Notes: a model not told the origin generated them from the letters alone. A DNA stretch of 18,495 nucleotides from a bacterium UBP2_UBA2255 (GCA_002347565.1 DDXR01000079.1:1-18495), one strand, 5' to 3'. Shown: positions 8,701 through 16,696, counted from the stretch's first letter. Program-made: numbers and translations.

Positions 8701-9302
8701 ACGCCCTTGAACGGCGACGGCGCGGTGATGCTGAGCGTGGCCGACGCCAGGGTGCTGTTGATCGGCGGTGTCATCCCCACCTTGGTGACGGTCAGCTGGC
8801 TGATCCCGCCGCTGACCGACAGGTCGAACTTGTTGTAGTTGGAGGTGGAGCTCCTGATGTAGTACTTGCTCCAGGTGCCGCTGCACTGCGCCGACAGCTG
8901 GCTGCTGGAGTACTTGCCGCCGATCAGCACCTTGCGCATCACGTCGGTGCGGCTCATGCAGGCCCAGTTCAGCAGCCAGCCCGGCCAGGTGCCGCCGGCC
9001 GCGGCCGTGAACTTGCTGGAGGCGTAGTTGTAGCTGCTGTCGTTGTTGAAGTAGCCGTAGTAGCGGGGATACGGGGCGGACGCCTTGTACCACAGGGTGT
9101 CGCCGTAGGGGTTGCTGGTGTTGGGCCGCCAGCTGTACTTGGCGTAGGCCCGGCCCCCCATCGAGCCGGAGTTGTCCAGCGAGATCATCAGGTTGGGGTT
9201 GACGGTGTTGGCCATGAACGGCGGGGCCGCGCACGGCATCTGGGCCGCGGCCGTCAGGGCGCAGGCCGCCAGCGCCGCCAGGGTCAGGACGTGTCGCTTC
9301 AT
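5727..9302 (-). CDS. pilY1: PilY1-like type IV pilus tip adhesin (VWA domain plus PilC beta-propeller)
   Basis: The 1191-residue protein starts with a Sec signal peptide (1-21) and a good ribosome binding site, AAAGGAG. A von Willebrand A domain occupies about 35-470, with the MIDAS motif D43-N-S-G-S47 and a second metal Asp in LTDG (D316). Acidic calcium-loop-like stretches occur at about 208 (DKDNDGTWDD), 412-438 (NNDGLPG, DEDNDGVPD) and 599-612 (DANHNGIVETGE). The C-terminal half, from about 640, matches the Neisseria PilC/PilY1 beta-propeller: SGTVWKLGDIINATPAYAG, then LVLVGANDGMIHAFNAG. It also carries a DSDLNYKCD loop (about 916) at the place where PilY1 proteins bind calcium. PilY1 caps the pilus tip, controls retraction and mediates adhesion or mechanosensing. 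It is encoded directly after the minor prepilins, as in many bacteria. Confidence 0.93.
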   Translation of the reverse strand: MKRHVLTLAALAACALTAAAQMPCAAPPFMANTVNPNLMISLDNSGSMGGRAYAKYSWRPNTSNPYGDTLWYKASAPYPRYYGYFNNDSSYNYASSKFTAAAGGTWPGWLLNWACMSRTDVMRKVLIGGKYSSSQLSAQCSGTWSKYYIRSSTSNYNKFDLSVSGGISQLTVTKVGMTPPINSTLASATLSITAPSPFKGVLHQIADKDNDGTWDDNAPRFGLWIYNDNEGGHISSYINEPTLTDLVNAIQNINPTTWTPLAENHFELLHYFGQTGRHYFNADFTPGIGGVKDPFYDKQLKVMIPCARSFVLLLTDGEPTEDKNIPGYTGAATCTHLPNATNVGNFYNGPSQPNPPGSWASNGTGMLDDVALYGHTTDLRPDLPDKQNVSLCVVYCFGTGSTLLQSAAKAGAFRDINNDGLPGPDPKEWDEDNDGVPDFFFEAESGWELEEAIIKAILAIMSRAAAASAVSVVSGSASGEGTVQQAYFQQAKYQGADEVKWLGFLRALWIDKFGNLREDTDLNRVLTYTGTPHDRIARFDTSSSGTDTRIVLWSDPDGYGGTRLPLDSVTTVYIDQIRDVWNAGQQLFNNPASARSIYAFADANHNGIVETGEKVAFAAGAGAALQPFMGSASAAQAESIIQYVRGVDYPGWRPRSFSGTVWKLGDIINATPAYAGKPTERYDQLYGDASYAQFYAAHRYRRNLVLVGANDGMIHAFNAGRFVANTNPAAADKGYIDDMLMPLGKELWAYVPLNLLPHLKWLKELQYCHVYYNDQKTKITDAKIFTPDSLHPNGWGTIAIVGMRLGGYSATVGAYTYRSAFACFDITDPTQCKPLWEFTHPDLGYTTSYPAVAVFDQPGGGAAAPKYYAVFGSGPGNFAGVSTQTPKVFVVNIATGALAASFTAADANSSIGDVISVDSDLNYKCDQLYFGTYSTYGAATGRLYRLVCRTGAGFPAGSESDNPASWTLNQLINAGRPISSGPAASQDEFGNNWVYFGTGRYFNDMDEVDASQQYLFGVKDNRLDSTRTFADLKNTTGIVVKGPDSVFDGGWKTWRQFNIDMAPFKGWYRLMEITGSNAERSLNKPAVIGGATLFSTFKPSGDPCALGGTGYLYALYYTTGTAYYDTILPRSGLTYNPVRISTGSGQPSAPSLHVGASNQGAFIQTPTGVVIRVGTVLPFNPRSGAIFWKQQ

Positions 9303-9323
9303 GTTGGCTCCTTTCGCGCGCGG

Positions 9324-9782
9324 CTATTCGCCGCCGATCAGTTTGCGCCGCATCACCTCCAGCCGGCTGGACTCGGTCCCCCCGGGCTTGGAGGCGGTGG
9401 TGACCACCCGGAAATAGCTGGCCGCGCCCCGCGACCCGGCGCCCGACCCGATCCCCTCGTAGGCGGCGGCCATTTCGCTGGAGCCGCTGGGCAGGGGGCT
9501 GGTGCTGAGGAAGGTGGTGCGCAGCAGCACGCCGTAGCTCCCGACGGCCACCGTGGTGTCGATGACCGGCACGCCGGCCTCGACCGCGTCGCGGATGCGC
9601 AGGGCGTTCAGCTCCTGGGCCGCGTCCGAGGCGATCAGGGCCGTGGTGAAGCGGGCCTGCCCGGCGCTCATCTGCTGGGCTTTGAACACCATGTAGGCCG
9701 TGGTGGCGCCCAGGATCATGAACAGGATGGTCACCCCCATCACCATCACCAGGGCGAAGCCCTTGCGGTTTCGTTGTCTCAT
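9324..9782 (-). CDS. pilX: PilX-like minor prepilin
   Basis: The protein has 152 residues. The N-terminus is a class III (prepilin peptidase) signal: RNRKG followed by FALVMVMGVTILFMILGATTAYMV, with cleavage after Gly8. The mature position 5 is not Glu, a feature typical of PilX/GspK-type pilins that sit at the tip of the minor pilin complex. The ATG is supported by GAGGTG 7-12 bases upstream; a longer reading in this frame would run into the PilW gene and lacks a pilin signal. It is separated by 32 bases from the PilW-like gene and by 21 from the PilY1-like gene. PilX of established systems binds PilY1, which fits the order here. Symbol assigned by position and type, not sequence identity. 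Confidence 0.82.
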   Translation of the reverse strand: MRQRNRKGFALVMVMGVTILFMILGATTAYMVFKAQQMSAGQARFTTALIASDAAQELNALRIRDAVEAGVPVIDTTVAVGSYGVLLRTTFLSTSPLPSGSSEMAAAYEGIGSGAGSRGAASYFRVVTTASKPGGTESSRLEVMRRKLIGGE

Positions 9783-9814
9783 GTCGTGCACCTCGCTGTT
9801 GTGGGGTCCGGCCC

Positions 9815-10780
9815 TCAGCCGCCGATGTTGCGCGGCCGGGCGTACAGGCTGTAGAAATTGCGGTAGCGCTGGTTGTTGGGCGGGTTGATGGCGGTGACCC
9901 GGTTCCAGATGGCGTAGTTGGGCCTGAAGTCGACCACCTTGTTCTCCAGCACCGGCGACGCCGTCACGAAGGAGACGCCGATCAGGATCGGCCGGGTGTT
10001 CCACTGCGACGGGCTGACGTTGACCAGCATCACGTCGTCGGTCTCGCCCGCGATGCTGTCGATGGTGCCGTCGCCGTTGCGGTCCCAGAAGTAGCGCACC
10101 TGGAACTCCTCGACGTTGTCCAGGAACGCCAGCCCGTTGCGCATCAGCCGCCGGGTGGCGGTGTTCAGGGTGTACACCACCCGCCCGCCGCCCGGCCCCA
10201 GGTCCTCGTTGACCTGGGTCACCAGCGAGCCGGTGCCGGCGGGGCTGGCCGCCCGCAGGGTCAGCCGGCGCTGGGTGGCGGGGTTGGGGACGGTGGCGTC
10301 GACGTTCAGCACCCGGGTGGCGCCCACGAACTGCTTGAGGCCGGACATGATCTTGACCGAGTCGCCGATCCGGATGTTGTTCATGGTGTCGGCCCCGGCC
10401 GTCCAAAGCCGGACGATCAGCTCGGTCAGGTTGCCCATCGAGTTGGACTGCTCGGTCACGGTCCAGCGGCCGGCCCCGGCGCCCACGTTCGAGCCCATCA
10501 GGGCCAGGTTGTCGGGATCGGTCCCGGCCGGCGCGGTGGTGATGGCGGCGGTGTCGCCGCTGGCGTTGCCGAAGCCGGCGTGGCTGAGGTCGGCCCGGAT
10601 CATCGACAGCGCCAGGTTGACGTCGCTCTGGACCATGGTCTGGCCCTGGGTCGTGGTGGCGCTGCGGACCTGGGCCACCATGATGGCCGCGATCGACGCC
10701 CCCAGCATGACGAGGATGGTGACCGATACCAGCAGCTCGACCATGGTGAAGCCGCGCGGATGCCTTGGTGTCGCTCTCAT
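9815..10780 (-). CDS. pilW: PilW-like minor prepilin
   Basis: The protein has 321 residues with a type IV prepilin leader, RHPRG/FTMVELLVSVTILVMLGAS, including the conserved mature Glu5. The large globular domain (about 35-321) is the usual size for PilW. It includes ALSMIRADLSHAGFG, as in PilW proteins where the helix continues into the head domain. The start is supported by TAGGAGG, which overlaps the stop codon of the PilV-like gene, so the two are tightly linked. Minor pilins V, W and X, with FimT/FimU-type proteins, form the complex that primes pilus assembly and carries PilY1 to the tip. Confidence 0.88.
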   Translation of the reverse strand: MRATPRHPRGFTMVELLVSVTILVMLGASIAAIMVAQVRSATTTQGQTMVQSDVNLALSMIRADLSHAGFGNASGDTAAITTAPAGTDPDNLALMGSNVGAGAGRWTVTEQSNSMGNLTELIVRLWTAGADTMNNIRIGDSVKIMSGLKQFVGATRVLNVDATVPNPATQRRLTLRAASPAGTGSLVTQVNEDLGPGGGRVVYTLNTATRRLMRNGLAFLDNVEEFQVRYFWDRNGDGTIDSIAGETDDVMLVNVSPSQWNTRPILIGVSFVTASPVLENKVVDFRPNYAIWNRVTAINPPNNQRYRNFYSLYARPRNIGG

Positions 10781-10790
10781 TGCCGTCCTC

Positions 10791-11201
10791 CTACATCACC
10801 AGCAGGGTGAGGGTGCTGCTGATGGTGCGGTCCCTGTTCCCCGCGTTCCAGTTGACGAAGATCCGGATGTCCTGCGTGTTGTCCGGGTTGTCGCGGATGT
10901 TCCACCGCAGGCCGTAGCGGCCGCTGGTGGTGTTGTGGTCGCCGCCGATGTTGTCGGCCAGGTCGGCGTTGTCGCCGTCGTTGGTGCGCCAGGCGGCGGC
11001 CGGCGGCAGCACCTTGAGCTGCTCGGCCATGTTGGCCATCACGTTGCGGGCCGACATCAGCTGGGTGTTCTCCTGGTTGTAGCCGATGACGTAGATCGAC
11101 AGCGGCAGGATGCCGACCAGCACCACGGCGAAGATGGTCAGCGCCACCATCAGCTCGACCAGCGTCACGCCGCGCCGGCCGCGGATTCGTGTGTGTCCCA
11201 T
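10791..11201 (-). CDS. pilV: PilV-like minor prepilin
   Basis: The protein is 136 residues long from the chosen ATG. The leader RGRRG/VTLVELMVALTIFAVVLVG has Glu5, and NVMANMAEQLK follows, as in PilV proteins. An in-frame upstream ATG at 11261 would add 20 residues and overlap the GspH/FimT gene; I prefer 11201 because it puts the pilin leader at the normal distance and has AAGGA 8-12 bases upstream. It lies 29 bases after the GspH/FimT-type gene and ends 10 bases before PilW. Confidence 0.87.
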   Translation of the reverse strand: MGHTRIRGRRGVTLVELMVALTIFAVVLVGILPLSIYVIGYNQENTQLMSARNVMANMAEQLKVLPPAAAWRTNDGDNADLADNIGGDHNTTSGRYGLRWNIRDNPDNTQDIRIFVNWNAGNRDRTISSTLTLLVM

Positions 11202-11230
11202 CGATCCATCCTTCTGCTTGCGGTGGTTGT

Positions 11231-11761
11231 TCAGTTCCATGCGGTGCCGGACCACTCCCACCGGCGGACCCGGCCGTTGGCGTTGACCCCGACCGCGTAC
11301 TGGTAGCGCCCGTTGAGGCTGACGAAGTAGACCGCCCCGGGCGTTCCCGTTCCCTGCGGCTGGAACCGGCAGGTGTTGCCGCCGTTGAAGTCGACGGCCG
11401 CCGGCGGCGGCCCGGCCAGCTGGCTTGATTCAGGCACCCGCTGGTTGACCGTCGGCAACACTCCGACCTGACAGGCGCTGAACGCCGGCAGCACGGTTGT
11501 GATCACCAGCGTGTCGATGACGTTGATGGTCACTACCAGCCTGTTGCCTGCATTCGGCGTGAAGACCAGGTCGATCGTCCGGCCCTGCCCGATAGAACGC
11601 TCCCTGGCATTGAGCACTTCGCGCGATATCTGGTCGGCCTCGCCCTTGATCCGGCCCCTGCCGACCATGTTGTTGAACGACACGGCTGACATCGTCACGA
11701 GAATGCCGATGATCAGGACCACGACCATCAGTTCCAGCAGCGAAAAACCCCTGTTCTTCAT
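11231..11761 (-). CDS. GspH/FimT-family minor prepilin, first gene of the pilus operon
   Basis: The protein has 176 residues. The leader is MKNRG/FSLLELMVVVLIIGILVTMSAV with Glu5, followed by ADQISREVLNARERSIGQGRTI, the GspH/FimT pattern. The head domain includes two Cys (about 111 and 146) that could form a disulfide. The start at 11761 is chosen over an upstream in-frame ATG at 11806 because AAGGAG (11769-11774) precedes it and because the longer version would begin within the sigma54 promoter. GspH/FimT/FimU proteins are low-abundance pilins of the tip complex. Codon use is less GC-biased in its 5' half than in the neighbouring genes. Confidence 0.88.
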   Translation of the reverse strand: MKNRGFSLLELMVVVLIIGILVTMSAVSFNNMVGRGRIKGEADQISREVLNARERSIGQGRTIDLVFTPNAGNRLVVTINVIDTLVITTVLPAFSACQVGVLPTVNQRVPESSQLAGPPPAAVDFNGGNTCRFQPQGTGTPGAVYFVSLNGRYQYAVGVNANGRVRRWEWSGTAWN

Positions 11762-11790
11762 TTCTTTGCTCCTTCTTCTCTGCATAAGAA

Positions 11791-11802
11791 ATATTGCAAT
11801 AT
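11791..11802. repeat. Palindrome ATATTGCAATAT overlapping the -12 element
   Basis: A 12-bp perfect palindrome includes the TTGCA of the -12 box. Its 10-bp core, TATTGCAATA, occurs again at 11847-11856, with centres exactly 55 bp apart. A regulator bound here would block sigma54 RNA polymerase. It could also be chance overlap with the promoter motif. Confidence 0.5.
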
Positions 11803-11810
11803 GCATGCCT
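11795..11810 (-). promoter_or_regulatory. Sigma54 (-24/-12) promoter of the minor pilin operon
   Basis: On the minus strand, AGGCATG-N4-TTGCA matches the sigma54 consensus TGGCACG-N4-TTGCA at 10 of 12 specified bases, including the essential GG and GC at exact 10-bp spacing. A start site about 12 bases beyond the GC falls near 11785. That gives a leader of about 24 bases which contains the AAGGAG site of the GspH/FimT gene. The upstream neighbour encodes a sigma54 activator, which supports the call. Confidence 0.82.
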
Positions 11811-11845
11811 GAGCAATCCTTTTATAGAGTATTTTTTAACATATT

Positions 11846-11857
11846 GTATTGCAATAC
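11846..11857. repeat. Palindrome GTATTGCAATAC upstream of the sigma54 promoter
   Basis: A 12-bp perfect palindrome shares its TATTGCAATA core with the palindrome over the promoter. No -24 element lies at the right distance, so it is not a second promoter. It is a candidate protein-binding site about 65 bp upstream of the predicted start of transcription. Confidence 0.5.
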
Positions 11858-11898
11858 TTTACTGATGTTTCTGCTGCCACGGTCCGGATAAACAGAAA

Positions 11899-11930
11899 GA
11901 ACAACTATTACCCAAAAGTAACAGTTGTTC
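11899..11930. promoter_or_regulatory. Long dyad: activator-gene terminator or upstream activator site
   Basis: Thirteen-base arms at 11899-11911 and 11918-11930 (GAACAACTATTAC against GTAACAGTTGTTC, one mismatch) surround a 6-base loop. On the minus strand it begins 15 bases past the activator stop and is followed by TTTCTGTTT, so it can act as a terminator. Its centre is also about 130 bp upstream of the predicted sigma54 start, the usual distance for an enhancer bound by a Fis-type HTH. Both roles could be true. Confidence 0.65.
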
Positions 11931-11944
11931 ATATTCAGTTCCAT

Positions 11945-14179
<2,235 letters not shown>

Positions 14180-14185
14180 GCCAGC

Positions 14186-14214
14186 AGAATATCACAACCG
14201 CAGCGGGCTGTCAA
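14186..14214 (-). promoter_or_regulatory. Near-consensus sigma70 promoter giving a leaderless activator mRNA
   Basis: On the minus strand TTGACA (14214-14209) is followed by a 17-bp spacer and TATTCT (14191-14186), with a TGA just before it as an extended -10. The -10 box ends 6 bases before the ATG at 14179, so the expected start is at or within a base or two of the A of ATG. No Shine-Dalgarno is present, which agrees with a leaderless transcript. Confidence 0.75.
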
Positions 14215-14223
14215 TGCTTTTCT

Positions 14224-14262
14224 GCCATGCGCGGCGCCCCCCGCGCATGGCGCGGGGGGCGC
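14224..14262 (-). terminator. All-GC hairpin pair after the ZraP-like gene
   Basis: Arms at 14234-14246 and 14250-14262 form a perfect 13-bp, entirely G-C stem with an ATG loop. A second perfect 10-bp dyad (14224-14233 with 14242-14251) overlaps it, so the two folds exclude each other. There is no U-tract on either side. It would end or pause transcription from the ZraP-like gene before the activator promoter, but it is not a textbook intrinsic terminator. Confidence 0.55.
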
Positions 14263-14285
14263 GGGGGGCGCGTCCCAGCCTGTTG

Positions 14286-14816
14286 CTAGCGGCAGTCGCC
14301 GCCGCCGTGGCAGCCCGCCCTGCCCCGGTGGCCGCGCATCGAGCCCTTCATCTCCTTCAGCTTGGCCTGCTGCTCAGCGGTCAGCACCTTGCGCACCGAA
14401 AGCAGGTGGTCGATCCGGGCGTCGTGCAGCCGCTGCTTCAGCTGGGATACCTCCCTGGCCTTGGCCTTGATCTCGGCGTCCTTGGCGTTGTCGCCGATCA
14501 TGCCGTGCAGCTCCATCCGCTTGATCTTGAGGTCGGCCCCGGCCTTGATCATCTCCTTGCGGTGCTGCATCGCCAGCGCGTCGATGTCCTTGGCCTGCTT
14601 GTCGGAAAGGCCCAGGCCCTTGACGACCTCGGGGTTTTCCCACCACTCGCCCCGCATTCCCATGCCCATGCCGGGGCCGTCGCCGCCCTTGATCATGCGG
14701 ATCTCGCGCTTCTCGGTCCGCGGGCCGCCCTCGTGGCAGTCGTGGCCAGGCATCTGCGCCAGGCACAGCCCGGCGGCGACCGCCGCCACGGCCGTCAGTG
14801 TGAACACCTGTTTCAT
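14286..14816 (-). CDS. Spy/CpxP/ZraP-like periplasmic protein, His- and Cys-rich termini
   Basis: The protein has 176 residues with a signal peptide (about 1-20, ending AGLCLAQ). The body is almost all helix with charged heptads: LGLSDKQAKDIDALAMQHRKEMIKA is the LTxxQ-like segment, and a second one, VLTAEQQAKLKEM, comes near the C-terminus. This is the layout of the Spy/CpxP/ZraP family of periplasmic chaperones and metal-binding stress proteins. Possible metal ligands cluster at both ends: GHDCHEGG near 25-31 and GHRGRAGCHGGGDC at the end. A GMGMGM stretch follows the first cluster. The start at 14816 is supported by GAGGAG at 14824-14829; an upstream in-frame ATG at 14906 has no signal peptide. 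It lies 206 bases after the sigma-factor operon and could be a separate unit under the same control. Confidence 0.85.
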   Translation of the reverse strand: MKQVFTLTAVAAVAAGLCLAQMPGHDCHEGGPRTEKREIRMIKGGDGPGMGMGMRGEWWENPEVVKGLGLSDKQAKDIDALAMQHRKEMIKAGADLKIKRMELHGMIGDNAKDAEIKAKAREVSQLKQRLHDARIDHLLSVRKVLTAEQQAKLKEMKGSMRGHRGRAGCHGGGDCR

Positions 14817-15022
14817 CGTTTGCTCCTCGTGGTATTGTTGGTTGTGGGTTGATCGTTTATCGCATCGGGTAGGATGGATCAAGGGAAAACCGGGGGAACA
14901 CGTCATTCATATAATGGAACGTTTCGGCAGGATCTGTGCAGGCTGGGTCAGGTTTCCGAACTATTGCATTTTCCTACGGACCACGGGAACAACTCTTCCT
15001 GTCCTTCATGGTTTCCTTATCG
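14817..15022 (-). other. Intergenic region upstream of the ZraP-like gene, no confident gene
   Basis: This 206-base stretch is less GC-rich than its surroundings and should hold the promoter of the ZraP-like gene. I see no convincing sigma70 pair. A GAAAC motif followed after about 19 bases by CGTG faintly resembles an ECF promoter, but its spacing is longer than in the candidate at 16627-16658. No terminator-like hairpin is clear, so read-through from the sigma operon is possible. Confidence 0.4.
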
Positions 15023-15601
15023 TTACGGCCGGAGGTGCTTCATCCGCCGTTCGCGGATGGTGCGCACCATCGTCCGCACCTCGTCCTCGAACCGCTGGTT
15101 GAACACCCGCAGCCTGGCGCGCTGGGACAGGCTGAGCAGCGCGTCCAGCTCGGCGCGGTCCGACAGCATCCGCCGCTGCTTATGCTCCTCGATCCTGTCG
15201 AGCTGGCCCAGCCTGGCCTTCAGCTCGGCCTCCCGCGGTGCGCCGGCCAGCAGTCGCTCCATCTCGGCGGTGAGGCTGTCGCGCTGCCGGTCGAGGGCCC
15301 GCAGCGCCTCCTCCATCTTCCGCAGCCGGGGGAAGAACCTGGCGACCTGGTCGTCGGTCAGGTCCAGCGCCTCGGTCATCCGGCTGATGCGCACCGCCTC
15401 CAGCATCCGCCGCTCGCGTCCCAGGCGCAGCGGCGGGCAGGCGCTGTCGCAATCGCCGATCATCACCCGCTCCTCGATGATCATTTCGGATGACGAGCCC
15501 GGGCGCGGCGGACCGCCGCCCCAGCCGTGAGGTTCCGGCAACGGCTGCCCCGCCGCGGCTGCGGAGAGCAGGCAGGCGGCTGCCAGCTGGATCGGTTTCA
15601 T
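15023..15601 (-). CDS. Spy-like periplasmic protein encoded in the sigma/anti-sigma operon
   Basis: The protein has 192 residues with a signal peptide (about 1-19, AACLLSAAAAGQ). A Pro/Gly-rich linker and two Cys (CDSAC) follow, then a long helical region (about 60-190) with LDLTDDQVARFFPRLRKM and many Arg/Glu pairs, the style of Spy/CpxP or periplasmic heavy-metal sensor proteins. It starts 4 bases after the anti-sigma stop with AAGGGATGAG upstream, so it is co-transcribed. In similar operons the periplasmic protein feeds back on the sigma/anti-sigma pair or protects envelope proteins; that role here is inference. It is only weakly similar by eye to the ZraP-like protein downstream. Confidence 0.8.
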   Translation of the reverse strand: MKPIQLAAACLLSAAAAGQPLPEPHGWGGGPPRPGSSSEMIIEERVMIGDCDSACPPLRLGRERRMLEAVRISRMTEALDLTDDQVARFFPRLRKMEEALRALDRQRDSLTAEMERLLAGAPREAELKARLGQLDRIEEHKQRRMLSDRAELDALLSLSQRARLRVFNQRFEDEVRTMVRTIRERRMKHLRP

Positions 15602-15605
15602 GGTC

Positions 15606-16091
15606 TCATCCCTTTCCTTCCTTCAGCGCCGCGGCCAGGAGCTTCAGTTCGTCGTCATCCAGGCCGTCCAGCAGCTGGTACCCTTGCTTGCCCTCGACCG
15701 ACATCCGCTCGACCGCAGCGCCCAGCGACTCGTCGAGGCCCTGACCCTGCGAACCGATCAGCTGCCCGGCGACGTCGCCGCCGTCGGCGCTGCGCCCTTC
15801 CACGCTCCACTCCGCGGCGGCGACGGCCAGCCGCTGGTCGGCCGCCTGCCGCTGCAGGGTCGCCGCGCCGACGGCGATCACCACCATGGCTGCGGCGGCG
15901 AGCGCCCCGTGCGCCAGCAGTCCGGGGGCGACGGCCCACGGGGCCCGCCGGGCCGCTGCCCGCTGCTGGACCACCGCCGGCAGCGTGGCGAAGAACGCCT
16001 CGCCGGGGTCCTCGACCCGCCAGGCGCCGACGGCCGTCATCAGGTCCGGCCCGCCGGTGTCGAGCTCTATGTCGTGTTTGGCTTTCATCAT
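15606..16091 (-). CDS. Probable anti-sigma factor, single-pass membrane protein
   Basis: The protein has 161 residues. A cytoplasmic N-terminal part (about 1-52) precedes one transmembrane helix (about 55-78, LLAHGALAAAAMVVIAVGAA), and a periplasmic part of about 80 residues ends in an acidic helix, LDDDELKLLAAALKEGKG. It lacks the HxxxCxxC zinc motif of ZAS-type anti-sigmas. Identity rests on topology, size and position: its ATG overlaps the stop of the ECF sigma gene by one base (TGATG), the standard arrangement for a sigma factor and its membrane anti-sigma. A second ATG follows at 16088 and may be the start instead. Confidence 0.72.
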   Translation of the reverse strand: MMKAKHDIELDTGGPDLMTAVGAWRVEDPGEAFFATLPAVVQQRAAARRAPWAVAPGLLAHGALAAAAMVVIAVGAATLQRQAADQRLAVAAAEWSVEGRSADGGDVAGQLIGSQGQGLDESLGAAVERMSVEGKQGYQLLDGLDDDELKLLAAALKEGKG

Positions 16092-16609
16092 CAGAGATAT
16101 CCTTGGAGTTGTTTCCGCAGCTTGGCGGACGCCTGGAAGTAATTGGCCTTGACGCTGCCCACCGACCGGTTGGTGATCCGGGCGATCTCCTCGTGCCTGA
16201 ACCCCTGGTAGTGGTGCATCACGAACACCGTGCGCTGCTTGTAGGGCAGCGAGGCCACCGCCCGCTTCACTGCCAGGGCCAGCCCGGCGTCCCGTTCCGG
16301 CGCCGGAGGGTCGGCCGCCTCGTCCAGCTGGAGCGGCGCCTTGAACAGCTTGCGGCGCCAGTCGCTGCCCAGGTTGATGGTGATGCGGTACAGCCAGGTC
16401 TTGACGCTGCTGTCGCCCCGGAAACCGGGCAGGGCCTTGAAAGCCTTCAGGAACGCGTCCTGCGTCAGGTCCTTGGCCTCCTCCGCGTTGCCGGTGAGCC
16501 GGTACGCCAGGTTGTATATCTCGCGCTGGTGGGCCCGGACGATCTCGTTGAACGCCGACCGGTCACCGGCCTGGAAACGCTCGACCGCGTGCTGCAGCTG
16601 CTCGGTCAT
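16091..16609 (-). CDS. ECF-family RNA polymerase sigma factor (RpoE type)
   Basis: The protein has 172 residues, the usual ECF length. Region 2 covers about 10-80: the segment FNEIVRAHQREIYNLAYRLTGN, then AEEAKDLTQDAFLKAFKAL and FRGDSSVKTWLYRITIN, all hallmarks of sigma70 region 2. Region 4 covers about 110-165: LPYKQRTVFVMHHYQGFRHEEIARITNRSVGSVKANYFQASAKLRK, whose helix-turn-helix reads the -35. There is no region 3. The ATG at 16609 has little Shine-Dalgarno. It heads an operon with its probable anti-sigma and a Spy-like protein, pointing to envelope or metal stress control. Confidence 0.93.
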   Translation of the reverse strand: MTEQLQHAVERFQAGDRSAFNEIVRAHQREIYNLAYRLTGNAEEAKDLTQDAFLKAFKALPGFRGDSSVKTWLYRITINLGSDWRRKLFKAPLQLDEAADPPAPERDAGLALAVKRAVASLPYKQRTVFVMHHYQGFRHEEIARITNRSVGSVKANYFQASAKLRKQLQGYL

Positions 16610-16626
16610 GAAGGGCGTTTACTGGA

Positions 16627-16658
16627 TTAGACGGGGCGGCCGCCGCGATGGTTTAACC
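16627..16658 (-). promoter_or_regulatory. Candidate self-controlled ECF promoter
   Basis: On the minus strand GGTTAAACC (16658-16650) is followed, 17 bases later, by GTCTAA (16632-16627), preceded by C. This resembles the common ECF pattern of an AAC-containing -35 and a CGTC/TCTAA -10. The predicted start is about 10 bases before the sigma-factor ATG. ECF sigmas often drive their own operon. The -35 is imperfect. Confidence 0.5.
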
Positions 16659-16667
16659 GGCCCGCGA

Positions 16668-16696
16668 TAAAAAAACGCCCCCGCGACGGGGGCGTT
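16668..16696 (-). terminator. Intrinsic terminator of the 167-aa barrel gene
   Basis: A perfect 10-bp stem (AACGCCCCCG, 16674-16683, with 16687-16696) around a 3-base loop is followed on the minus strand by seven U residues (16675-16669). It begins 14 bases after the stop of the barrel gene and separates it from the sigma-factor operon. Confidence 0.92.

Noticed and set aside
6565..9234. An 889-codon open frame overlapping pilY1 on the same strand, and long plus-strand frames opposite it
   Set aside because: They are shadows of the pilY1 frame: products rich in Arg, Gln, Pro and Gly without domains, and no ribosome binding sites.
11813..11850. A sigma70-like promoter in the AT-rich pilin control region (TTGCAA with TACTCT, or TATAAA)
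   Set aside because: The hexamers are poor or wrongly spaced, whereas the sigma54 motif matches well and the adjacent gene encodes a sigma54 activator.
14817..14906. An N-terminal extension of the ZraP-like protein from an upstream ATG
   Set aside because: It would place 30 non-signal residues before a standard signal peptide; the internal ATG has a GAGGAG site.
14974..15009. An 11-codon frame with an AAGGA site (MKDRKSCSRGP) just after the Spy-like gene
   Set aside because: Possible leader peptide, but it is too short to separate from chance and no attenuator-like hairpin follows it.
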